This document shows positions 44,241 through 54,078 of a stretch of 64,000 nucleotides of DNA, in pieces (position 1 is the first letter of the stretch; each line of letters begins with the position of its first letter). Origin of the DNA: Sulfurospirillum sp. UBA4058 (GTDB lineage Bacteria; Campylobacterota; Campylobacteria; Campylobacterales; Sulfurospirillaceae); contig DFZK01000015.1 of assembly GCA_002382085.1 (NCBI GenBank), positions 217,705 through 281,704 on the forward strand, given 5' to 3'. The notes under the pieces are model-generated. The model had not been told where the DNA came from. It made no database searches and saw only the letters and a list, made by a program, of their open reading frames with translations. A program made the position numbers and the translations under genes.

Positions 44241-45217
44241 AACAGGTAGTCAAGTGGCTTTATAGTTTACCTCTTATCGTAGGGATTTTAGCACTTTATT
44301 GTGGAGGAAGTGAGATCAATCTCATGGCTGTTATGAATGAGATTGGTGCTTATATAGCAGGTGGAGAAATCAGTAGCGATACTATGATTGTTTTAGATAT
44401 ACGATTACCTCGTATTGTGTTAGCACTGCTTGTAGGTGCTAGTTTATCAGGATCAGGTGCTTTAATGCAGGCTGTTTTTAAAAACCCACTTGTGGATCCT
44501 TTTTTATTAGGAATTTCCTCAGGTGCCATTTTGGGATGTGCGTTGAGCATTGGGCTCTTCCCGTCTATTCCTACACAGATTTTAGCCTTTGCTGGGGCTC
44601 TTTTATGTGCTTTTGCGGTTTTATTTATTGCGCACATAGCAGGAGGCGGTAAGATAGCCCTTGTGTTATCAGGTGTGGTTTTATCGGCTTTTTTATCGGC
44701 AATGACAGGACTGATTAAATATTTTGTTGATCCTTATAAAGTGCAAACCATTGTTTTATGGCTTTTAGGTTCGCTCTCCTTGTCAAGTTGGAATGGCGTT
44801 GCTATTGTTTTCGCAGGGCTTTTAATCGGATTTTCGCCTATCTATTTTTTAAGCTGGCGTATCAATATACTCTCGCTGGATGATGTTGAAGCACAAACGT
44901 TGGGTATGTCACCTCATAAAATGCGTGCCGTGATGATTATACTGGTTTCATTTAGCTGCGCTTTGGCTGTTTCTTTGAGTGGCATTATTGGTTGGGTTGG
45001 CTTACTAACACCTCATATTGCACGTTTCATTGTAGGCCCTCAAATGCAAAAGCTGATTCCTGCATCGCTGTGCTTAGGAGGTGTTTTACTTTTAATCGCC
45101 GATACCATAGCAAGGAGCGCTACGCCGTATGATTTACCCGTAGGCGTTGTGACAGCGATTTTAGGAGCTCCATTTTTTATTCTGTTGCTAAAACGAGCTA
45201 AATCGAATTGGAGTTAA
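44237..45217 (+). CDS. FecCD/BtuC-type ABC permease
   Basis: The 326-residue protein has about nine to ten membrane helices. Diagnostic FecCD segments are DIRLPRIVLALLVGASLSGSGALMQ, NPLVDPFLLGISSGA and GIIGWVGLLTPHIAR (the coupling region). It forms a homodimer that works with the ATPase at 45220 to bring the ligand into the cytoplasm. It overlaps the binding-protein gene by 4 nt and ends 2 nt before the ATPase ATG. Confidence 0.9.
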   Translation: MKQVVKWLYSLPLIVGILALYCGGSEINLMAVMNEIGAYIAGGEISSDTMIVLDIRLPRIVLALLVGASLSGSGALMQAVFKNPLVDPFLLGISSGAILGCALSIGLFPSIPTQILAFAGALLCAFAVLFIAHIAGGGKIALVLSGVVLSAFLSAMTGLIKYFVDPYKVQTIVLWLLGSLSLSSWNGVAIVFAGLLIGFSPIYFLSWRINILSLDDVEAQTLGMSPHKMRAVMIILVSFSCALAVSLSGIIGWVGLLTPHIARFIVGPQMQKLIPASLCLGGVLLLIADTIARSATPYDLPVGVVTAILGAPFFILLLKRAKSNWS

Positions 45218-45219
45218 CA

Positions 45220-46002
45220 ATGTTACATGTAAAGAATCTCTGCTTTTCATATACAACGTCTAGCTCTGCTATTCAAGACATCTCTTTTGTTGCAAAAGAG
45301 GGTGAAATAACAGCGATTCTTGGCCCCAATGGTGCGGGGAAAAGCACACTTTTTCACCTGATACTTGGAACACTCAAAGCGCACAGTGGCGAGATACAAA
45401 CGCAAGGAACTTCCTTAATGGGGTTATCGCTCGCCAAGAGAGCGCAACATATCTCATATGTTCCTCAAGAGTGGCATAGTCCTTTTAACTATACCACACT
45501 GGATGTCGTCTTGATGGGTTTGTCTCCTAGATTAGGTCTTTTTTCACAACCCTCAAAAGCAGATATTCAAAAAGCCCACGAAATTTTAACACTTTTGGGC
45601 ATTGCCCATCTTGGCGAGCGAGGCATTGGTGAATTAAGTGGAGGGGAGCGTCAGATGGCACTTTTGGGTCGAGCTTTGATGCAAGAGACACCTATTTTAC
45701 TACTGGATGAACCTACAAGCCATTTGGATTTAAAAAATCAAATGAAAATTTTATCCATATTAGAGCACCTTGCGAAAACGACCAAACTGTGTATTGTTGT
45801 CACACTTCACGATCCCAATCTTGCTTCTCAATATGCCAATCGTATTGTTGCCATCAAGAAAGGCAAGGTTTATCATAGTGGAAGTGTGCAAGAAATGATG
45901 GATAAACAACGACTAGAAGGTTTGTACGACCATCCTATTGAGCTCACAACACTCGATGGACATCCGATTATGCGTGGGAAAAAGGAGTGTTTTGGTGATT
46001 AA
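45220..46002 (+). CDS. FecE/BtuD-type ABC ATPase
   Basis: The protein has 260 residues from ATG 45220 (ribosome site TTGGAG at 45208); an in-frame TTG at 45208 overlaps that site. Walker A GPNGAGKST, signature LSGGERQ and Walker B ILLLDEPTSHLD are present. It powers the FecCD-type permease. The codons for Leu-His-Val at the start form one of the TTACATGTAA palindromes. The next ABC gene overlaps by 8 nt. Confidence 0.9.
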   Translation: MLHVKNLCFSYTTSSSAIQDISFVAKEGEITAILGPNGAGKSTLFHLILGTLKAHSGEIQTQGTSLMGLSLAKRAQHISYVPQEWHSPFNYTTLDVVLMGLSPRLGLFSQPSKADIQKAHEILTLLGIAHLGERGIGELSGGERQMALLGRALMQETPILLLDEPTSHLDLKNQMKILSILEHLAKTTKLCIVVTLHDPNLASQYANRIVAIKKGKVYHSGSVQEMMDKQRLEGLYDHPIELTTLDGHPIMRGKKECFGD

Positions 46003-46828
46003 AGTTGAGAAGCTTTGCCATAGCTATGGTGCAAAAGAGGTACTCAAAGATATTAGCTTTGAAGTGAAAGCTGGGGAAGTTTTTGGACTTCTTGGTCCCA
46101 ATGGTATGGGGAAAACCACGACAATTAAAATTTTAACTGGACTCACCCATCAAAAAAGTGGCAGTGCTCTCATTGGTGGCATGAGCGTTGTGGAGTATCC
46201 TTTAGAAGTCAAAAGACTCTTTAGAACACTAACACAAGAAAATACGCTTGATAGAGATTTGAGCGTTGAAGAAAATCTTTACATTTGGGCAATGCTTTAT
46301 GGCATTCATTCGCCCTCTATAATTATCAATGAAATTTTGAACAAAATGGAACTAAGTGCTCATGCAAAAGCATTTCCTTCTAAACTTTCAGGTGGACAAC
46401 AACGACGTTTAATGTTGGCACGAACGATGATGGATAACCCAAAAGTGCTTTTTTTAGATGAGCCTTCATTAGGATTAGATCCTCAAATAAGACGCGCTAT
46501 GTGGGAAAATATACGAGAGATAAAAGCTAAAGGAAGCGCTATTTTGCTTACAACACACTACATCGAAGAAGCAGAACAACTGTGTGATCGTGTGGGCATT
46601 TTGTATCAAGGACGCATTATGGCTCTTGATACTCCGCTAGCTTTAATTCATGCATTAGGCGAATGGAGCTGTGTTTGGTTTGATGAAATGGGTAAAGAAT
46701 CAATCAATCATGTTTTTTCTCAACAAGAAGCTCAAATGATCGCACAACGCCAAAAAGGAGAAGTCATCGTTCGTAAAACAACGCTTGAAGATGTCTTTTT
46801 ACATTTAACAGGTAGGGCAATTGCATGA
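45995..46828 (+). CDS. ABC-2-type exporter ATPase
   Basis: The protein has 277 residues from GTG 45995 (ribosome site AAAGGAG at 45981-45987). It has Walker A GPNGMGKTT, signature LSGGQQRR, Walker B VLFLDEPSLGLD and the DrrA/NodI-type C-terminal tail. It pairs with the membrane protein at 46825 (4-nt overlap). ABC-2 systems usually export lipids, drugs or polymers; in this locus the cargo might be a product of the chelatase. It is distinct from the FecE-type ATPase before it. Confidence 0.87.
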   Translation: MIKVEKLCHSYGAKEVLKDISFEVKAGEVFGLLGPNGMGKTTTIKILTGLTHQKSGSALIGGMSVVEYPLEVKRLFRTLTQENTLDRDLSVEENLYIWAMLYGIHSPSIIINEILNKMELSAHAKAFPSKLSGGQQRRLMLARTMMDNPKVLFLDEPSLGLDPQIRRAMWENIREIKAKGSAILLTTHYIEEAEQLCDRVGILYQGRIMALDTPLALIHALGEWSCVWFDEMGKESINHVFSQQEAQMIAQRQKGEVIVRKTTLEDVFLHLTGRAIA

Positions 46829-47565
46829 ATATAACAGGCTGGTATGCTCTTTACTTAAGAGAAATGTGGATTTTTAAAAAAAGGTTATTTAAACTAAGTT
46901 ATGTGCTATCGTCCATGGTTACCCCCATTATTTACCTTTTGACATTTGGGTTGGGGCTTGGCAAAGGTATGGGATATGAGGGTTATTTGGCTTTTTTACT
47001 GCCTGGGCTTGTCATGATGAGCGGGATGAATAACGCCTATACATGGGTATGTAGCTCTATCAACATTGGAAGATTGCTGCATAAAAGCTTTCAAATGCAT
47101 CTAATGGCGCCCATTACCTCAAAAGCTATTTTAATCGCACATCTTTTTTCAGGTATCACCAAAGGTGCTTTTGGCATGTTTCTTATCCTTGTCGTTGGTG
47201 TGTTTTTTATTCATGAGTCGCTGTTTTATACTCCATTCTGGATAGCAATGTTTTTGAATCTCACGCTTTTTAGTGCTTTAGGTATTATCGTCGGTATTAT
47301 CGTTAAATCACATGAAGAGACGGCTACATGGAGCAATTTTATTATGACACCTATGGCTTTTTTTTCAGGAACATTTTTCCCTATTGAGCATTATCCAACA
47401 TTTATTAAATGGATTATCTACGCAACACCGCTTACCCATGCCAATATTCTTGCGAGAAAAACACTTTGGGATGAACAAGCGTGGATTTCATGTGCCATTT
47501 TACTGTGCTATACCATTGTGTTGATTGCCATCGCCAATCATCGTATTAAAACGTATTCAGAATAA
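46825..47565 (+). CDS. ABC-2-type exporter permease
   Basis: The 246-residue protein has six membrane helices and the ABC-2 signature PMAFFSGTFFPIEHYPTFIKWIIY near residue 176. It belongs to the NodJ/DrrB-like class. It forms a pump with the ATPase before it, and an export direction is inferred from the family. It lies between the importer genes and the chelatase genes, in one apparent operon. Confidence 0.87.
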   Translation: MNITGWYALYLREMWIFKKRLFKLSYVLSSMVTPIIYLLTFGLGLGKGMGYEGYLAFLLPGLVMMSGMNNAYTWVCSSINIGRLLHKSFQMHLMAPITSKAILIAHLFSGITKGAFGMFLILVVGVFFIHESLFYTPFWIAMFLNLTLFSALGIIVGIIVKSHEETATWSNFIMTPMAFFSGTFFPIEHYPTFIKWIIYATPLTHANILARKTLWDEQAWISCAILLCYTIVLIAIANHRIKTYSE

Positions 47566-47574
47566 GGACAACAA

Positions 47575-50500
47575 ATGAAAGTAGCTGCAATTCTTTGGAG
47601 TAACCAAGCAAAAAGTTGGCAGAATGTTGCCCTAAAAGAAGGAATTGAACTTTATACATTGACACTAAAACAGTGTAAAAGTGATCCCGAAGAAGCCATG
47701 AAAATTTGGCAAGATATGGTAAGCCAAAGTGATGTTGCACTGATTTACCATAATGGTGGCGAGTATGATGAGCGTATGGAAAAAGTAACAAAACAATACG
47801 CCATCCCAACGATATTTCTCTCTTCTGATCCGATGATTTGGACAAAAAGCAGCCTTGAACCACGCATTGCCGCTGAGTGTTATCGCTACCTTATGTTAGG
47901 GGGAGAAGAGAATGCTGTCTCTTTATGCGGTTATCTTAAAGCCACTATTCTAAGCGAAAAAATTGAGATAGTACCACCTAAAGAGAGTGCTTGGGAGTTT
48001 GGTTGGCATCCAAAACTGGGTATGTTTACGGATAAAGAGCTTTTTTGGGAAGCATTGTACGCACGAGGTTTTAGCTCATATGTGGGTATTTTGATGAGCA
48101 GAAGCAATGTGTTGGCAAACAATACCGCCGTTGAAGAAGCACTCATTGAAATGTTCGAATCAAAAGGCATAGGCGTTGCCGCTGTTGCTTACTATCCCAT
48201 GAAAGATGAAGCACTTGGTAATTTAGATGGTGTTGAAATTATCAAGCACTATTTTATGCATGAACAAACCGTTCTTATTGACGCACTTATTAAACTTTCA
48301 AGCTTTCTTTTATCCAATAAACGAGGCGATGCAAAAAAAGGAATGCTAAGTCCTTCCGATAATTTATTGTCAACACTCAATATCCCTATTATTAGCCCAG
48401 TTATCAGCTACTATAAAAGTGAAGCTGAATGGCTTGAAAATCCTGAAGGCTTAGGTTCGCAAGTTGCATTTAGTATTGCATTACCTGAACTAGAAGGAGG
48501 CATTGAACCCTTAATCATTGGCGCAAACGATGAGTCTTTTCAAGGGAATGAACGAGGTTATAAACCTATTCATGATCGTATCGAAAAATTCTCTGAGAGG
48601 GTTATTCGTTGGCTAAAATTAAGAAAAAAACCAAATCATGAGAAAAAAGTTGCTTTTATACTTAACAATAACCCCTGTGTTGGCGCAGAAAGCTCTGTAG
48701 GTGGTGGCGCACATTTAGATACACTTGAATCCATAGCATCTGTCTTAAAACAGATGAAAGCAGAAGGGTATAACGTACGTGTCCCTGAAAATGGAAAAGC
48801 GATTATTGATGAAATATTAGAGAAAAAAGCACTGAGTGAGTTTCGATTTACCTCCGTTGAAGAGATTGTGAAGTGTGGTGGCGCACTTGATTTATTGGAG
48901 TGTGACACCTATAAACAGTGGTTTAACCTGCTTCCAGAACATACTAAAGAGCGCATCATTGAGTCATGGGGCAATCCTCCAGGTGAGAAAACCAATGGTA
49001 TCCCTCCTGCAATGATTTACAATGGTAAGATTATTATTAGCGCACTTGATTTTGGTAATGCTGTGATTTTAGTGCAACCAAAACGAGGATGTGCTGGACC
49101 TAGATGCGATGGTGAAGTCTGTTTAATTCTGCATGATCCAACCGTCCCACCACCCCACCAATACTTAGCAACCTACCAATGGCTTGAAAAAGTTTATCAA
49201 GCCGATGTTTTAGTGCATGTGGGAACGCATGGAAATGCTGAGTTTTTACCAGGAAAATCGACTGGTATGAGCAGTGGTTGTTATAGCGATATTACCGTTG
49301 GCAATATGCCTCATCTCTACATTTACAATGCAGATAATCCAGCGGAGGGCGTTATCGCAAAACGAAGAAGCTATGCCGTAACGGTCAATCACATGCAAGC
49401 GGTCATGGAAGGGGCTGGTCTTTATGGTGATTTGTTAGAGCTTCAAAAACTGATTGAAGAGTATGAGCGTTTTGAAAAAAGCGAACCTGCTAAAGCGCAT
49501 ACATTGCAACATGTGATCATGTCGCATAAAGGCATTACACAACTCCTTGGTGATACTGAAAAAATAACGCACACCAATTTTCATTCAAAACTTAAAAAAA
49601 TTCATGGTAAATTGGATGAACTCAGTGGTAGCTACATACCACGGGGGATGCATGTTTTTGGTGAAAACCCACAGGGAGAACAACGCTCTGCAATTTTACA
49701 TGCCATGATGCGATGGGATTTGCATGAAAAAAGCCTCAAAGGGCTTATTGCACAACAAAAAGGTATTGATACCAAAACCTGTGAACTTGCATCGTTAAAT
49801 GCCATTGATGCTATAGCCAAAGATGCCATCTATGCTTGGAATCAGAACCAAGTTCCGCTGCAAGAAAGTTTAGCGTTTGATGATGCGTGTATCCCCCTTT
49901 TAAAAGAACTCGAAGAAGAGTTGCAACACCTCTCAGACAGTCTTGATGAAAGCGATGAAATAGGCTCATTGCTCAATGGTTTTAACGGTGGATTTATAGC
50001 CCCAGGACCAAGTGGACTTATTACTCGAGGTAAAACGGATATTTTACCAACAGGCAGAAATCTTTACAGTATAGACCCTTACGCCTGTCCTAGTAGAGGA
50101 GCTTGGGAAATAGGAAAATTGCTAGCACAAGGCGTTATCAAGAAGTTTCAAGAAGAGAGTGAAGGACGTTACCCTAAAAACGTTGCGTTTCATTGGCAAA
50201 GTACAGATCTTATGTGGACAAACGGTGAAATGTACGCTCAACTGCTCTATCTCATAGGATGTGAACCCATTTGGGATCAATCAGGTAGAGTCAAGAAATT
50301 TCGTATTATGAGTCTTGAAGAGCTAAATCGTCCAAGAATTGACTTGACGGTACGTGTTTCTGGTATCACTCGCGATAATTTCCCCAATACCATTGAGCTT
50401 TTAGATGAAGCCATCGCCAGCGTTGCTGCTTTGGACGAACCTGAGCATCTTAACTTTATCAAAGCCAATACTCGTCTTAAGGAAGAGCAAGGATTATCAT

Positions 50501-51327
50501 TTCATAGCGCATCAGCACGTATTTTCTGCTCCGCACCTGGAACGTATCAAGCAGGCACTAACCTTGCTATTTATGCTTCTGCATGGAAAGATGAAAAAGA
50601 TTTGAGCGATATTTATCTTTTTTGGAATAGTTACGCGTATGGCAAAAATCGTTTTGGTGAAAGGGAGCTTGAATCTTTCAAAGGAAGCCTCAAAAATGTT
50701 GAAGCAACGTTTAACAAAACAGCCAGTGATGAGTATGATTTAACAGGGTGTTGTTGCTATTTTGGAACCCATGGTGGGCTTATCAATGCGGCTAAAACAT
50801 TACGTGATGGAGAAGAAGTAAAAAACTACTATGGCGATACCAGAGAGCAGGGACGTGTAGGCATACGAACCCTTGCAGAAGAGATGCGACGTGTTACTCG
50901 TTCTAAGCTTCTTAATCCAAAATGGATTGAGGGTATGCAAGAACACGGCTACAAAGGTGCTTCTGAAATTAGCAAACGAGTAGGGCGTGTTTATGGATGG
51001 CAAGCAACCAGTAAAGAGGTTGATGGTGGCATCTTTGATGATATTGCACGATCATTTTTAATGGATGAACATAATAAAGATTTTTTTGAAAAGAACAATC
51101 CTTACGCACTTGAAGAGATTGGCAGACGTCTTTTAGAGGCAGAAGCCAGAGGGCTTTGGAAACCGTCTCCTGATGTTGGAGAAGAGCTCAAAGAGCGTTA
51201 CCTTGAGGTTGAAGGATGGCTTGAAGAGCGTATGGGGGAAGGTGAAACACAAGGTGGAAAGATCGATATGATGAGTGTTGAAGATGTCAAAGGGTGGAAA
51301 GAAAAAATGAAAAAGGTTTTAGGATGA
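47575..51327 (+). CDS. CobN/BchH-type class I chelatase large subunit (HmuS-like)
   Basis: The 1250-residue protein is of full CobN length. It has conserved segments such as FLPGKSTGMSSGCYSDITVGNMPHLYIYN (near 560), VGTHGNAEFLPGK, WGNPPG, ITRGKTDILPTGRNLYSIDP (near 820) and TDLMWTNGEMYAQLLYL. CobN inserts cobalt into the corrin ring and BchH inserts magnesium into protoporphyrin. HmuS of haem-use loci belongs to the same family and is linked to haem iron removal. The setting with a TonB receptor and importer favours the last role, or metallation of an imported ring. Its stop overlaps the ChlI gene (ATGA). Confidence 0.88.
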   Translation: MKVAAILWSNQAKSWQNVALKEGIELYTLTLKQCKSDPEEAMKIWQDMVSQSDVALIYHNGGEYDERMEKVTKQYAIPTIFLSSDPMIWTKSSLEPRIAAECYRYLMLGGEENAVSLCGYLKATILSEKIEIVPPKESAWEFGWHPKLGMFTDKELFWEALYARGFSSYVGILMSRSNVLANNTAVEEALIEMFESKGIGVAAVAYYPMKDEALGNLDGVEIIKHYFMHEQTVLIDALIKLSSFLLSNKRGDAKKGMLSPSDNLLSTLNIPIISPVISYYKSEAEWLENPEGLGSQVAFSIALPELEGGIEPLIIGANDESFQGNERGYKPIHDRIEKFSERVIRWLKLRKKPNHEKKVAFILNNNPCVGAESSVGGGAHLDTLESIASVLKQMKAEGYNVRVPENGKAIIDEILEKKALSEFRFTSVEEIVKCGGALDLLECDTYKQWFNLLPEHTKERIIESWGNPPGEKTNGIPPAMIYNGKIIISALDFGNAVILVQPKRGCAGPRCDGEVCLILHDPTVPPPHQYLATYQWLEKVYQADVLVHVGTHGNAEFLPGKSTGMSSGCYSDITVGNMPHLYIYNADNPAEGVIAKRRSYAVTVNHMQAVMEGAGLYGDLLELQKLIEEYERFEKSEPAKAHTLQHVIMSHKGITQLLGDTEKITHTNFHSKLKKIHGKLDELSGSYIPRGMHVFGENPQGEQRSAILHAMMRWDLHEKSLKGLIAQQKGIDTKTCELASLNAIDAIAKDAIYAWNQNQVPLQESLAFDDACIPLLKELEEELQHLSDSLDESDEIGSLLNGFNGGFIAPGPSGLITRGKTDILPTGRNLYSIDPYACPSRGAWEIGKLLAQGVIKKFQEESEGRYPKNVAFHWQSTDLMWTNGEMYAQLLYLIGCEPIWDQSGRVKKFRIMSLEELNRPRIDLTVRVSGITRDNFPNTIELLDEAIASVAALDEPEHLNFIKANTRLKEEQGLSFHSASARIFCSAPGTYQAGTNLAIYASAWKDEKDLSDIYLFWNSYAYGKNRFGERELESFKGSLKNVEATFNKTASDEYDLTGCCCYFGTHGGLINAAKTLRDGEEVKNYYGDTREQGRVGIRTLAEEMRRVTRSKLLNPKWIEGMQEHGYKGASEISKRVGRVYGWQATSKEVDGGIFDDIARSFLMDEHNKDFFEKNNPYALEEIGRRLLEAEARGLWKPSPDVGEELKERYLEVEGWLEERMGEGETQGGKIDMMSVEDVKGWKEKMKKVLG

Positions 51328-52331
51328 GTGGCGTATTTCCATTTAGTGCCATTGTAGGACAAAATGAACTTAAACTGGCATTGATGCTAAATGTTATTGA
51401 TCCATTGATTGGCGGTGTTTTAATCATGGGAGAAAAAGGAACGGCTAAATCAACAGCTGTAAGAGCTCTTGCAGATTTACTGCCTTCGTATGAAGCAAAA
51501 GCCTGTCCTAGCAGCTGTGATCCAAAACACAAACACGATTGGTGTACGCTCTGCCAAGAGGGGCAAATTGAGGGTATTGAATCACGAAAAATGAAAGTTG
51601 TTGAACTACCATTAGGGGCTACAGAAGACAGACTTTTAGGAAGCCTTGATATTAAACGAGCCATTCAAAGCGGTGAGAAGCACTTTGAGCCAGGTATTTT
51701 AGCGTATGCCAATCGCAATTTTCTCTATGTTGATGAAGTTAATCTTTTGGAAGATCACTTGGTTGACCTTCTTTTAGATACTGCGGCTATGGGGGTTGCT
51801 ACTATTGAGCGTGAAGGTGTGAGCTTTAAGCATCCTTCACGTTTTGTTTTGGTTGGATCTATGAATCCTGAAGAGGGAGAGCTTAGGCCACAACTGTTAG
51901 ATCGATTTGGATTTTGCGTGGATGTTAAAGCGCTTCATGAACCTAAAGATAGGCTTGCTGTCTTAACCCGTAGACTCTCATTTGATACGGATCATCACGC
52001 ATTTATCGACTCTTTTAAAGAGCAACAACAGGCATTGACAAAAAAGTTGATGGATGCAAAAGAGAAGCTTTTACATGTAACGCTTTCAGAGGATGTTTTG
52101 TATTACATCGTTTCTATTTGCGCAAATTTGGGCATTGATGGTCATCGAGGTGATATAACGCTCAGTCGAGCCGCAAAAGCTTTGTGTGCTTTTGAAGGAA
52201 GAGACGAAGTCACCAAAGAAGACGTGCAAACCATAGCATCTTTTGTTCTTTTACATCGTCAAAAAAGGCTTCCATTCGAAAATAGCAATGATGCAGATGT
52301 CAAATTACAAAAAGTTTTAAAGCAACTTTGA
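51324..52331 (+). CDS. ChlI/BchI-type AAA+ motor subunit of the chelatase
   Basis: The 335-residue protein has Walker A GEKGTAKST (about residue 39), Walker B FLYVDEVNLL, and sensor region VLVGSMNPEEGELRPQLLDRFGF, as in Mg-chelatase I subunits. ATG 51324 overlaps the CobN-like stop. A cysteine-rich insert CPSSCDPKHKHDWCTLC (about 64-80) resembles a zinc-binding loop. It forms a hexamer driving the metal insertion or removal step. The TTACATGTAA at 52071 lies within it. Confidence 0.88.
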   Translation: MSGVFPFSAIVGQNELKLALMLNVIDPLIGGVLIMGEKGTAKSTAVRALADLLPSYEAKACPSSCDPKHKHDWCTLCQEGQIEGIESRKMKVVELPLGATEDRLLGSLDIKRAIQSGEKHFEPGILAYANRNFLYVDEVNLLEDHLVDLLLDTAAMGVATIEREGVSFKHPSRFVLVGSMNPEEGELRPQLLDRFGFCVDVKALHEPKDRLAVLTRRLSFDTDHHAFIDSFKEQQQALTKKLMDAKEKLLHVTLSEDVLYYIVSICANLGIDGHRGDITLSRAAKALCAFEGRDEVTKEDVQTIASFVLLHRQKRLPFENSNDADVKLQKVLKQL

Positions 52332-54064
52332 TGAAATTATTTGGCTTGGATGATGCCCATCTTGCACTGATGCTTTGCGCCATTGAGCCAAAGCTCTCGG
52401 GTGCTTTGTTGGTGGGGCAGAGCGGTGTTGGGAAATCATCATTATTAGCACAACTTACACAATGGTATGATAAAAAAGTTATCAAAATTCCTTTGGGCGT
52501 AGAAGAGGAGCATCTTGTAGGTTCTGTCTGTTTTGAAGAGATGGTACAAGGAAGAGAAAAAAGCAAAGAAGGTTTGCTCACAAAAGCCAATGGAGGTATG
52601 GTGATTAGCGAAAACTGTACGTTACAGCCTGAGCATATTTTGCACCATCTTTTTAATGCAAAGCATCCCTTTTCGCTTATCTGTACGCATCATCTGGATA
52701 ATCCTCCACTCAGTGATCATCTGTTAGATCGTTTGGATTTATGCGTTGAAGTAACGACGCAAAAAAGCGCTCTTACACGCCAAAAGATCGTGCAAAACAG
52801 TTTTACATGTAAAGAAGATACCTTGATGTCTCTGCATCAACAAAGTATGCAAAATGCACGAAAAACATTACATGTAATCTCTTACAATGATGCCATGTTA
52901 GCCCTATGTACGCAGCTCGCATCAGAATGCAATACCCATGGGCACAGAGCTGAGAGAGCGCTTTTTTTAGCAGCGCGTGCATATGCCGCATTAATGGGTG
53001 AGACAACCTTGGAAGAATCGCATATACGCAAAGTTGCGCCTTTATGTCTCATTCATCGCCAAAAAGAACTTCCACCCCCACCTCAAGAAACAGAATCTGA
53101 ACACAATGATTCCAATGAGGCAACCTTTGAACACGATGAGACCTCTTCTCAAACACAAGACGCAACTTCATCTTCAATGCCAAAAGAGAGCGATGCTTCT
53201 TCGTCATCTTCTCAAGAAGGAAGCGGTAAAGAAGAGATTATTCGCGCACAAGAACCTTTAAAACTAAAACCATTTTGGCTTACAAAAGACCAAAAAGTTC
53301 GCAAAGGACTAGGGCTAAGAACAGCTACAAAAACAAGTCTTAAGCGAGGGCGAACGATTCGAACACTCTTTAAAGAAGGCGATGATATTTCCTTAGCGAG
53401 TACCATTCGTGCCGCCGCACCTTGGCAGAGAGTTCGAGGCCGAAAAGAGGGCGAATGCATCATGATTGAAGAAAGCGATATTCAAATCAAACAGCGAGAA
53501 GCCAAAAGTTCTTATACGGTCATTATGCTTGTAGATGCTTCAGGTTCTATGGGGGCAAAGGCACGCATTAAACAAGCAAAAGAGGCATGTTTAGGTATTT
53601 TAAAAGATGCTTACACTAAAAGAGAAGAGGTTGCTGTGATTGCTTTTAAGGGTAATGAGGCCAAACTTGTTGTTCCTCCAACCAGAGCAAAATCCCTTGT
53701 CAAAGAACAACTTGATGCTATACCCGTAGGTGGCAAAACACCTCTTTCAGCGGCATTAAGTGAACTGTACATGTTGAGTCAAAATATCACAAAAAAAGAT
53801 CCACAAAGACGTATTTTAGCGGTTATTTTAAGTGATGCAAAAGCCAATGTTAGCAGTGATGCAACTTATAAGCCTTGGGAAGAAGTCACGCAATGGGCAA
53901 CACTTCTTGCTTCAAAACCAGCACTCTCGACTATCGTAGTTGACACAGAAACCAAAGGACTGATCTCTTTTGGAAAAGCAAAAGAGTTAGCTTTGCTGCT
54001 TAATGCACAGTACTACGATTTAGAAGAGTTGGGAGAGCAGGGTGTTAGCGGAATTTTTAATTAA
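52331..54064 (+). CDS. ChlD/BchD-type chelatase subunit with VWA domain
   Basis: The 577-residue protein has an AAA+ half with a P-loop GQSGVGKSS (about 29-37), an acidic Ser/Glu/Gln-rich linker (about 245-305) and a C-terminal VWA domain with MIDAS motif DASGSMG (about residue 402) and TPLSAAL. The Walker B region is degenerate, usual for D subunits. It bridges the I subunit ring to the large chelatase. Start ATG 52331 shares one base with the preceding stop. TTACATGTAA occurs twice, 65 nt apart (52803 and 52868). Confidence 0.88.
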   Translation: MKLFGLDDAHLALMLCAIEPKLSGALLVGQSGVGKSSLLAQLTQWYDKKVIKIPLGVEEEHLVGSVCFEEMVQGREKSKEGLLTKANGGMVISENCTLQPEHILHHLFNAKHPFSLICTHHLDNPPLSDHLLDRLDLCVEVTTQKSALTRQKIVQNSFTCKEDTLMSLHQQSMQNARKTLHVISYNDAMLALCTQLASECNTHGHRAERALFLAARAYAALMGETTLEESHIRKVAPLCLIHRQKELPPPPQETESEHNDSNEATFEHDETSSQTQDATSSSMPKESDASSSSSQEGSGKEEIIRAQEPLKLKPFWLTKDQKVRKGLGLRTATKTSLKRGRTIRTLFKEGDDISLASTIRAAAPWQRVRGRKEGECIMIEESDIQIKQREAKSSYTVIMLVDASGSMGAKARIKQAKEACLGILKDAYTKREEVAVIAFKGNEAKLVVPPTRAKSLVKEQLDAIPVGGKTPLSAALSELYMLSQNITKKDPQRRILAVILSDAKANVSSDATYKPWEEVTQWATLLASKPALSTIVVDTETKGLISFGKAKELALLLNAQYYDLEELGEQGVSGIFN

Positions 54065-54078
54065 AAGGATTTGATGCA

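Noticed and set aside
47575..51327. Calling the large chelatase simply cobalt-inserting CobN of B12 synthesis
   Set aside because: Family membership allows it, but there is no corrin-ring biosynthesis gene in the locus and the neighbours are uptake genes, so the symbol cobN was not given.
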